From Pseudomonadota bacterium (lineage in GTDB: Bacteria; Pseudomonadota; Gammaproteobacteria; Pseudomonadales; Oceanobacteraceae), in contig JAIXHJ010000010.1 in NCBI GenBank assembly GCA_030145845.1, forward strand, positions 62,001-126,000: DNA of 64,000 nt. Direction: 5' to 3'. A program made the position numbers and the translations under genes. Shown here one piece after another: positions 57,661 to 64,000 of the stretch (position 1 is its first letter; the number at the start of each line of letters is the position of its first letter). Under the pieces are notes generated by a model. The model was not told where the DNA came from and ran no database searches. It was given only the letters and a program-made list of their open reading frames with translations.

Positions 57661-58506
57661 TCAGATCACTTCCGGCAGCTCCGGAGGCGGAAAACCGGGT
57701 CCGCGCCAATCGGGTTCCTGCGGATTATCCGGGCCTTCACCGGCCCAGATTTTCTGCAGATACAGGCGGATAGTGTCGTCCACTTTCTGTTGCAGGCCTT
57801 CCGTGCCGCGGTTACCGAAGATACGGTTAAATTCAAACACGTAAGGATGGCGGCCGACCATCGCGATATCAAAACCGCCATGATCAATACCCAGCCCGCG
57901 GGCCAGTGTCTCCACCAGTGCGCAGGCTTCCGCTGGCAGAATACCGCTTTCCGCCTGACCGCCACGGGCGATGTTGTTATAAAACCCCTGCTCCGCCTGT
58001 AAACGCCAGTAGCCACCGACAATGTCGTTGCCGACCCAGACAATACGCAGGTCGCGGTCAATCGGCAGATATTCCTGCGCGTAAATCACCGGCGTCAGTT
58101 GCAGATAACGTTTCCAGTCGGCCAGGGTTTCAATCAGAAACACGCCTTCGCCCATACTGCTGCGCGGAATTTTAGCGACAAAAGGAGATGGCATACTGTC
58201 CCACACCTGTTCTGCAGCCAGCGGGGTATTGGCCTCAATCATGGTCCAGGGCACATGGGCCGGAGCAATGGCCTGAAAGCAGCGCGTCATTTCCACTTTA
58301 TCGTGACCAATATGGTAACTGGCAGCACTGGGGAAAATACGTTTTTTCAGCCCGTACAGCAGTGTATTGACCTGCCAGTACTGCGGAAAAAGAATACCGT
58401 CAGCCGCCATTAATTGATCGATGTGATTATTCAGTAATTCCGGCTTCAGGTAGGAAATGCCGTTTATTCCCAGAGTCCGGCAGGCATCAAAAGAAATCAG
58501 TTTCAC
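57661..58506 (-). CDS. ATP-grasp (RimK-like) ligase of unknown substrate
   Basis: 281 residues, cytoplasmic. An ATP-grasp layout is visible: nucleotide-binding lysine in PFVAKIPRSSMGEGVFLIE (about 109-127), the adenine-contact stretch VIYAQEYLPIDRDLRIVWVGNDIVGGYWR, and the metal-binding Glu/Asn in YVFEFNRIFGN near the C-terminus. The N-terminal SYLKPELLNNHIDQLMAADGILFPQYWQVNTLLYGL replaces the usual RimK lobe. Such enzymes add amino acids or make small peptides. No partner protein lies adjacent. The C-terminus is Pro-rich. Confidence 0.8.
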   Translation of the reverse strand: MKLISFDACRTLGINGISYLKPELLNNHIDQLMAADGILFPQYWQVNTLLYGLKKRIFPSAASYHIGHDKVEMTRCFQAIAPAHVPWTMIEANTPLAAEQVWDSMPSPFVAKIPRSSMGEGVFLIETLADWKRYLQLTPVIYAQEYLPIDRDLRIVWVGNDIVGGYWRLQAEQGFYNNIARGGQAESGILPAEACALVETLARGLGIDHGGFDIAMVGRHPYVFEFNRIFGNRGTEGLQQKVDDTIRLYLQKIWAGEGPDNPQEPDWRGPGFPPPELPEVI

Positions 58507-58659
58507 GCAGGGGTATCAGTGGCCGAAAGGCGCTCATTTTAAAGGCCGGTGCCGGTTCAGACAGCGAATCTTTTTCGCCCTCACGATGAATGCCATTGCA
58601 GTTCGCAGTTGACCCCGTCCGCAGGCTGGGACAAAGTGAAAAATAAAAGCATAACGCCC

Positions 58660-59559
58660 ATGACCTCACCCTTTCACTACCGCTATCCCCATCCCGCCAG
58701 TCCGGTGGCACGTTTCACCGCGCTGGCCCTGCGCCTGCTCCGGCGCCGTCAGCAGATGCTGCAGGAAGTTCAGAGCGGTCGTTATCCTCAGCGCCCGGCG
58801 ACCATCCCGCGTTCCGTACACCGACACTGTCAGGTTGAAGAAAGTCTCGTCTGCGGACGCCGTTTCTGGACTCTGAAACCGGCAGCAAAAGCATCCGCTC
58901 AGCCGGTACTGTACCTGCATGGCGGCGCTTATACGCGCAATATTATCCGTTACCAGTGGGACATGCTGGCGCAGCTTTCCCGTCTCAGCGGCGCCACGTT
59001 TCTGGTACCGGATTATCCGCTGGCACCGGCCGCGGACTGGCAGCAGATACAGACCTTTGTCCGCGCCGTGTGGCAAGCGTCTGCCCGCCACGACAGCCTG
59101 ACACTGCTGGGCGATTCTGCCGGCGCCGGACTGGCGCTGCGTCTGGCTCAGGAGCTGCAGCAGGCCGGCCAACCAATGCCGCAACAGCTGATTCTGTTAT
59201 CCCCCTGGCTGAATCTGCAGGGCGGTGATCCGGCGGTTGCTGACATTGCCCCCAGCGACCCCATGCTGGAGCCGGCCGGCACCGCCGCCGCTGCTGCGCT
59301 GTACGCCCGCGGCCGGCCTCTGACGCACCCACATATCAGCCCCTTGTATGGCCCACTGGACGGTATCCGCGGCCTGAGCGTATTCGCCGGTGGCAAGGAT
59401 ATTCTCTACCCGGATGCCGTCGCTCTGCGGCAGAAAGCACTGGCGGCAGGGATCAGCCTCCGCAGCTACGAATACCCGGCCATGTTTCATGTCTGGATGG
59501 CGGCCGGCTGGCTGCCGGAAGCAAAACACGCACGTCAGCAGATCGCACGTCTGCTGTAA
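58660..59559 (+). CDS. Alpha/beta hydrolase of the hormone-sensitive-lipase (type IV) family
   Basis: 299 residues from the ATG at 58660; the open frame continues upstream without a better site, so the start is uncertain. HGGAY (87-91) forms the oxyanion hole, GDSAG (151-155) holds catalytic Ser153, and the later Asp (GGKDILYPD) and His (MFHVW) complete the triad. Typical products are carboxylesterases acting on short-chain esters. No signal peptide, so probably cytoplasmic. It diverges from the ATP-grasp gene and precedes the MarR operon. Confidence 0.88.
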   Translation: MTSPFHYRYPHPASPVARFTALALRLLRRRQQMLQEVQSGRYPQRPATIPRSVHRHCQVEESLVCGRRFWTLKPAAKASAQPVLYLHGGAYTRNIIRYQWDMLAQLSRLSGATFLVPDYPLAPAADWQQIQTFVRAVWQASARHDSLTLLGDSAGAGLALRLAQELQQAGQPMPQQLILLSPWLNLQGGDPAVADIAPSDPMLEPAGTAAAAALYARGRPLTHPHISPLYGPLDGIRGLSVFAGGKDILYPDAVALRQKALAAGISLRSYEYPAMFHVWMAAGWLPEAKHARQQIARLL

Positions 59560-59601
59560 CTGCCATTGCCGCCAGTCAGGACTGGTTTCTGCCACGTCAA
59601 T

Positions 59602-59621
59602 TTATTACACTAATGTAATAA
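59602..59621. promoter_or_regulatory. MarR-type operator
   Basis: Perfect 8-bp arms TTATTACA / TGTAATAA with spacer CTAA, ending 18 bp before the MarR start. Size and AT-rich symmetry fit an autoregulatory MarR site over the promoter of the efflux operon. Confidence 0.65.
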
Positions 59622-59639
59622 CCACTTATGTAGAATATC

Positions 59640-60137
59640 ATGTCTTTATTTTCCTCCACCGACGAACAGCTGGATGCCTTCGCGGCCAAATACCCGGGGT
59701 TCACCCGGGCCGAGGCCGGTCTGGTGCGCCTGATCCGCGCCGTTGACCGGCAGATGACCGATAAAGCTAACTTTCAGCTGCGTCAGTACGGTCTGACCCT
59801 GAGCGAATACAATGTGCTGACCATGCTGGATGCCTCCGGCGAAGGCCTCAGCGTATCGCAGCTGGCCGCCCGCACCGGGGAAAAGGCCTCCAACACCACC
59901 CGCCTGACGGATCAGCTGGTGAAGAAAAATCTGTTGTTACGCGAAATCAGTGCGCAGGACCGCCGTGTCTGGCTGCTGAAAATCAGCAGTGAGGGCGAAG
60001 CCCTGCTGCAGCATCTGCTGCCGGTAATCGGTGCCCAGCTGCAGCGGATCTTCGCGCCGTTCAGCACCGAGCAGTGCACAGCACTGGAACAACAGCTGAA
60101 AACCCTGCTGGCCACCACGGACAACGAGCCGGGCTGA
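59640..60137 (+). CDS. MarR-family transcriptional regulator of an efflux operon
   Basis: 165 residues. A winged helix-turn-helix core is present (GLTLSEYNVLTMLDASGEGLSVSQLAARTGEKASNTTRLTDQLVKKNLLLREISAQDRRVWLLKIS), with flanking helices for dimerisation. First gene of a four-gene operon; its TGA overlaps the ATG of the FUSC gene. Likely releases the palindrome just upstream when an aromatic or phenolic ligand binds, as known for the family. Confidence 0.92.
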   Translation: MSLFSSTDEQLDAFAAKYPGFTRAEAGLVRLIRAVDRQMTDKANFQLRQYGLTLSEYNVLTMLDASGEGLSVSQLAARTGEKASNTTRLTDQLVKKNLLLREISAQDRRVWLLKISSEGEALLQHLLPVIGAQLQRIFAPFSTEQCTALEQQLKTLLATTDNEPG

Positions 60138-62239
60138 TGACCACTGCACAACTGACACACCGCCTGCGTGGCAATGGCATCGCCTGGCTGCAGAGCGTGC
60201 GCGATGCCATGCGCGGCGAACGCGGTGCCTGGCTGTTTGTCGCCAAGGCGATGCTCTCCATGTATCTCGCAGTGGGACTGGCAATGGCGCTGGAACTGCC
60301 CTCCCCCAGCATGTCGATGCTGACCGTTCTGGTGGTGATGAACAGCCAGTCGGGCATGGTCATGGCCAAAAGTTTCTACCGCATTCTCGGCACTCTGCTG
60401 GGTGTCAGCGCTGCGGTGATGATTGTTGCGGCCTTTCCCCAGCAACCGGTACTGATGCTGGCAGCCATTGCCCTGTGGAGTGGTATGTGTGCAGCCGGGG
60501 CTCAGGTTTTCAAAGGCTTCCGCGGCTACACCTTCGTACTCAGCGGTTACACAGTGGCCATGATTGTGCTGCCGGTGGTCAATACACCGGAAGCTATTTT
60601 TGAGGTTGCCGTACACCGCTTTATCGAAGTTCTGCTCGGCCTGGCAGTGACCACTCTGGTTTTTGATGGCCTGTTCCCGGTGCAGCTGTCTGCTCAGGTC
60701 AGGGCGCTGGCGCAGGGCAACCGCCAGTATCTGCTGGAGCAGGTGCAGCATGTTCTGTCGGCGGCCGGTAAACCGCTGCCGGAACTGCACGCCGAAAGCT
60801 CGCGCAAAGCCATTGGCTTTGAAGATCTGCTGAATAATGCCGTCTTTGAAGGCCCCTGGCTGAGCAGCATCAGCCGGCCGCTGAAACGCAGTAATCACTA
60901 TTTTATGCAGACCCTCACCCGGCTGCAGGCTTTTTACCGCCTGCAGCAGCGCAGTGCCGGTCAGTTTCCGCAGGTGCACAGTCTGCTGCGCCAGCTCAGC
61001 GCGCCGCTGCCCGCCCGGCTGGACAGCGACAGCCGTGACCATGCCCTGCTGATGCCGGATCTGCAGCAGATTGCAGCAGCCATCGGTCAGCAGAAAGCCG
61101 TCCTGCGTCAGCAGCTGCCGGCCGCCGAACAAGCGCTGTTCGATACCGGTGCTGCGCTGCTGACGCAGATGCTGAAATCCCTGATCCGCTGCCTGCATAC
61201 GCTGGCGCTTGCCCGTCCGGCCGAAAACAGCAGGCGCATACCGGCCACCCGTTTCAGCCGTACCTATGATCCGGTTATGGTCATGCTGAGCATGGCAAGG
61301 ACCAGTCTGATTACCTTTATCGTCGGTCTGTTATGGATCGCCAGCGGCTGGTCCTCAGGTGCCACCGGCATGTTTATCGTCGTCGCCCTGAGCATGATGC
61401 TGGCGCCGCTGCCCAACCCGCTGGCGGCAGTCCGGCTGGCAGCCGCCGGGCATACTGTGGCGCCTTTCCTTGCCCTGCTGTGCTTTTCCATTCTGCCGTC
61501 ACTGACGACCTTCCCGCTGCTGGTCACAGGGACCGCACCGTTTCTGCTGATTATGCTGTATATCGTGACCCGCCCGGGCTGGGCCGGTTTTGCCGTCCCG
61601 CTGAATTTCGGCTTTATGGTGGCACTGAATATCGGCCACAGTCCCGCGACCGATTATGTGTATTTCTTCAATGAAATGCTGGCGGCCATTACCGGTGTGG
61701 CACTGGCTGCCAGTGGCTTTTTACTGTTTCCCGGCGTAAATGGCAGCCATGGTCAGCTGCGCCGTTTCAAAGGTTTTCTCGACGACAGCGTGCGCCTCGC
61801 CGCCACCGCCTCACTCCCACATCTGGCTGAACATCTGGAAAGCCGCAACCGCGATATCAGTGTGCAGATGCTCACTCAGCTGCCGCCCGGCAGTGAACAG
61901 GCAGCGGCCTTTTTACGCTATGCCCTGCTGGTGCAGGAAACCTGCTATGTGCTCACTGCCCTGCGCGAAGATCTGAACGACGCCGGCACCAGTAACAGCC
62001 AGAAACAGATTATTGCCGATGTGGTGCAGATCATTGCTGATCACTGGCAGCCGGGAGGCATCAGTGCCCGCGGACATACACGCCTGAATACCTGTCTGGC
62101 ACTCGCCCTGAATGACAACGGCACGGAAGAGGCGGCGGCCAACTCCGTACGTGAACATCTTTATCTGCTGGCTGACGTGCTGGATGAACAGCTCAGCCAG
62201 ACAGCTCAGCCGTCTGAGGAGACCCGTGTTGCCTACTGA
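60137..62239 (+). CDS. FUSC-family (AaeB-like) inner-membrane efflux protein
   Basis: 700 residues from the ATG overlapping the MarR stop; the frame open to 60074 is a shadow. Two membrane blocks, each of about five to six helices (about 30-180 and 385-540), flank a cytoplasmic helical domain, the aromatic-acid exporter (FUSC/AaeB) arrangement. FVLSGYTVAMIVLPVVNTPEAIFEVAVHRFIEVLLG is characteristic. With the DUF1656 and HlyD-like genes it should form an AaeXAB-type pump that exports weak aromatic acids or related toxic compounds. Confidence 0.92.
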   Translation: MTTAQLTHRLRGNGIAWLQSVRDAMRGERGAWLFVAKAMLSMYLAVGLAMALELPSPSMSMLTVLVVMNSQSGMVMAKSFYRILGTLLGVSAAVMIVAAFPQQPVLMLAAIALWSGMCAAGAQVFKGFRGYTFVLSGYTVAMIVLPVVNTPEAIFEVAVHRFIEVLLGLAVTTLVFDGLFPVQLSAQVRALAQGNRQYLLEQVQHVLSAAGKPLPELHAESSRKAIGFEDLLNNAVFEGPWLSSISRPLKRSNHYFMQTLTRLQAFYRLQQRSAGQFPQVHSLLRQLSAPLPARLDSDSRDHALLMPDLQQIAAAIGQQKAVLRQQLPAAEQALFDTGAALLTQMLKSLIRCLHTLALARPAENSRRIPATRFSRTYDPVMVMLSMARTSLITFIVGLLWIASGWSSGATGMFIVVALSMMLAPLPNPLAAVRLAAAGHTVAPFLALLCFSILPSLTTFPLLVTGTAPFLLIMLYIVTRPGWAGFAVPLNFGFMVALNIGHSPATDYVYFFNEMLAAITGVALAASGFLLFPGVNGSHGQLRRFKGFLDDSVRLAATASLPHLAEHLESRNRDISVQMLTQLPPGSEQAAAFLRYALLVQETCYVLTALREDLNDAGTSNSQKQIIADVVQIIADHWQPGGISARGHTRLNTCLALALNDNGTEEAAANSVREHLYLLADVLDEQLSQTAQPSEETRVAY

Positions 62240-62429
62240 ATTTTCACTTTCCGGTGTTTATCTGCCCGGCGGCGTTTTATTACTGCTGCTGCTGTTACCG
62301 GTATTCGCCGTGACTGACCGCCTGCTGCTGCGCAGTGGCGCCTATGCCTGGTTATGGCACCCGTCGCTGTTCCGCATGGCGATGTTTCTCTGCATTTACT
62401 GTATTTCTTATGTTCTGTTACTGGGTTAA
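62229..62429 (+). CDS. DUF1656 (AaeX-like) small membrane protein
   Basis: 66 residues with two transmembrane helices (about 12-30 and 45-63). It starts at TTG 62229, seven bases after GAGGAG, giving the family-typical M-P-x-E-F start; a GTG at 62226 is the alternative. It overlaps the FUSC gene by 11 bp. GVYLPGGVLLLLLLLPV is the family core. Function is unproven, but it is nearly always encoded with FUSC and HlyD-like genes. Confidence 0.85.
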   Translation: MPTEFSLSGVYLPGGVLLLLLLLPVFAVTDRLLLRSGAYAWLWHPSLFRMAMFLCIYCISYVLLLG

Positions 62430-62434
62430 TCACT

Positions 62435-63442
62435 GTGAATAAATCCTCCCTCATCCGCACCGGTGCCACCGGCCTGATTGTTCTTGCCGCCGCCGTATCC
62501 GCTCACTGGGCCTGGTCGCACTACACCACCGCCCCCTGGACCCGCGATGGCCGGGTGCGCGCCGATATCGTCCGTGTCTCAGCCGATGTTTCCGGCCTGG
62601 TAACCCGGGTCGCGGTGCACGATAACCAGAAAGTAAACGCCGGCGACCTGCTGTTTATTGTCGACCGTGACCGCTACCGCCAAGCGGTGGAAAAAGCGCA
62701 GGCGGATCTTGCCCTGGCACGGGCCGATGCCGAAGCCGCCGCGGCCAACGCCGCCATGGCTGAGGCCAAAGTCCACGCCAGTGACAGCCGTTATGAAATG
62801 GAAAAAGAACGCGCGGAACGCCGCGCCCGGCTGAACGATGTTGTCTCAGCCGAAACCGTACGCGACAGCCGGGCGGTGGCGACTGCCGCCGAAGCCGAAC
62901 TGCATCAGGCGCAGGCAGAAAACAAACTGGCCGCCGCTAATGTCAGCAAATCCAGAGCGGCCATTCAGCAGGCTGAAACCACGCTGGCGATGGCAGAACT
63001 GAATTATCAGCGCGCCGCAGTCAGGGCAGCCTCGGCCGGCACCATCACCAATCTCGATATTAAGGAAGGCGATTACATTACCGCCGGCGTGCCCAGTCTC
63101 GCCCTGCTGAAAGATAACAGCGTGTGGGTTTACGGCTATTTTGAAGAAACCAAACTGCCGTCCATCCATGTTGGTGACCCGGCGGAAGTTAAATTAATGG
63201 CCGGAGATCTGACCATTGCCGGCGAAGTGGAAAGCATTGCCTCCGGTATTGCCGACAGCGCTGCTGCCACCAGTAATAATATGCTGGCCGACGTTACCCC
63301 GACCTTCAGCTGGATACGGCTGGCACAGCGTATTCCGGTGCGCATCCGTCTCGACAGCAGCGGTATTCCACCAGACTTTAATCTGGTCGCCGGTATGAGC
63401 GCCAGTGTCGCCGTACGCCCGCAACGTCGTGACGGGCACTAA
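62435..63442 (+). CDS. HlyD-family (AaeA/EmrA-like) periplasmic adaptor
   Basis: 335 residues from a GTG at 62435, the first start that gives a normal N-terminal anchor (residues 10-28). Features in order: the TTAPWTRDGRVRADIVRVSADVSGLV segment, lipoyl halves (VSGLVTRVAVHDNQKVNAGDLLFIVD and the return strand RAASAGTITNLDIKEGDYI), an alpha-helical hairpin (about 85-190), and the beta-barrel (SVWVYGYFEETKLPSIHVGDPAEVKLM). It should join the FUSC pump to an outer-membrane channel encoded elsewhere. Last gene of the MarR operon. Confidence 0.92.
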   Translation: MNKSSLIRTGATGLIVLAAAVSAHWAWSHYTTAPWTRDGRVRADIVRVSADVSGLVTRVAVHDNQKVNAGDLLFIVDRDRYRQAVEKAQADLALARADAEAAAANAAMAEAKVHASDSRYEMEKERAERRARLNDVVSAETVRDSRAVATAAEAELHQAQAENKLAAANVSKSRAAIQQAETTLAMAELNYQRAAVRAASAGTITNLDIKEGDYITAGVPSLALLKDNSVWVYGYFEETKLPSIHVGDPAEVKLMAGDLTIAGEVESIASGIADSAAATSNNMLADVTPTFSWIRLAQRIPVRIRLDSSGIPPDFNLVAGMSASVAVRPQRRDGH

Positions 63443-63459
63443 TCCGGCGGCACACCGGC

Positions 63460-63492
63460 AATAAAAAAGGAGCCTATGGCTCCTTTTTTATT
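63460..63492. terminator. Bidirectional Rho-independent terminator between the adaptor gene and der
   Basis: Fifteen-bp arms built from AATAAAAAAGGAGCC and its complement with loop TAT, giving T-runs on both strands. It serves the convergent genes on either side. Confidence 0.93.
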
Positions 63493-63511
63493 GCACCGAA
63501 TAACAACCGGA

Positions 63512-64000
63512 TCAGCCCGGTTTTTTGTAGCTTTTGCGCAGACTTTTACGCGCTTTATCCTGTTTGATTCTGCGTTTATTCGCCGTCCGCTCCACCGCCT
63601 CTGCCCGTTTTTTACTGGAGTGACGTATGTCTTTTTTCTTCTCGGAGAACGGGTTTTCGCCCTGACGGAATTCCATCCGGATCGGGGTACCACGGATATC
63701 CAGTACACGGCGGAAGGTGTTGGCCAGATACCGTTTATAGTCTTCCGGCAGTTCATTCGCCATATTGCCATGCACAACAATAATCGGCGGGTTGGAACCG
63801 CCCTGGTGGGCATAGCGCAGTTTTGGCCGGCGGTTACGCACCACCGGTGGCTGATGACTGGCCACCGCATCTTCCAGAATCCGCGTCAGCATATTGGTCT
63901 GCCACTTCGCCATGGCGGAGTTATAAGCCTGATCCACGGACTCGTACAGGTGACCGACACCGGTGCCGTGCAGCGCGGAAATAAAGTGCATATCGGCAAA
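63512..64000 (-). CDS. der: GTPase Der (EngA), C-terminal part
   Basis: Only the last 163 codons are in the window; the frame stays open to the right edge. Visible are the end of the second G domain ([23 protein letters not shown]) and the C-terminal KH-like domain ([66 protein letters not shown]). A basic Lys/Arg-rich tail of about 40 residues follows, common in gammaproteobacterial Der. It is an essential 50S ribosome assembly factor. Confidence 0.94.
   Translation of the reverse strand, partial: FADMHFISALHGTGVGHLYESVDQAYNSAMAKWQTNMLTRILEDAVASHQPPVVRNRRPKLRYAHQGGSNPPIIVVHGNMANELPEDYKRYLANTFRRVLDIRGTPIRMEFRQGENPFSEKKKDIRHSSKKRAEAVERTANKRRIKQDKARKSLRKSYKKPG

Noticed and set aside
59912..61198. 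Long minus-strand open frame across the MarR and FUSC genes
   Set aside because: His/Gln-rich translation typical of the complement of a GC-rich gene; both sense genes have clear family motifs.

Overview
The window is chromosomal DNA of a gammaproteobacterium. metG, der, the urease genes, panE, the Zur-type operators, paired chemoreceptors and fatty-acid enzymes together suggest a free-living, probably marine, member of the Oceanospirillales or a related order. This placement rests on gene content and codon style, not on a search. Genes are densely packed and mostly on the + strand. No rRNA, tRNA, insertion sequence, prophage or CRISPR array was seen.

Layout. 1-3400: the end of a CorC/CorB-like CBS transporter, then metG. 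3679-17849: an accessory outer-membrane block. It holds a FecI-type sigma factor, a FecR-type regulator and an STN-bearing TonB-dependent receptor on +. Facing them on - are a second, Oar-like TonB-dependent receptor, a giant beta-helix lipoprotein and a smaller secreted beta-helix protein. This is the best candidate for an undescribed system. 18270-24287: ureDABCEFG plus a HupE/UreJ nickel permease, behind a possible sigma-54 promoter. 24460-31409: an EF-hand protein, a VanX-like dipeptidase, an SLC13/DASS transporter, a Tim44-like protein, a methyltransferase, panE, a cold-shock gene and an unrecognised protein. 32280-40789: a zinc-starvation locus with two near-consensus Zur boxes. It contains the ZigA-like GTPase, DUF1826, DUF3299, a frameshifted AztD-like lipoprotein, a ZnuD-like receptor and an ABC transporter whose permease carries four 27-residue His/Asp repeats.

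40893-50434: an alkylsulfatase-like lipoprotein with its ribosome site buried in a hairpin, an AraC regulator, a DUF454 protein, a divergent LysR/MFS pair, a large secreted DUF2341/PA14-like protein and a GlxA-type regulator. 50557-53156: acyl-CoA dehydrogenase and enoyl-CoA hydratase. 53283-57646: two tandem paralogous chemoreceptors with nearly identical signalling halves. 57661-59559: an ATP-grasp protein and an alpha/beta hydrolase. 59640-63442: a MarR-controlled FUSC/DUF1656/HlyD efflux operon. The window ends inside der.

Two metal circuits stand out. Nickel is served by urease, the His-rich UreE and HupE. Zinc is served by ZnuD, the AztD-like protein, the ABC pair, ZigA and the DUF1826/DUF3299 proteins. 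The FecIR/receptor block looks like a surface-signalling unit tied to secreted beta-helix proteins of unknown purpose.
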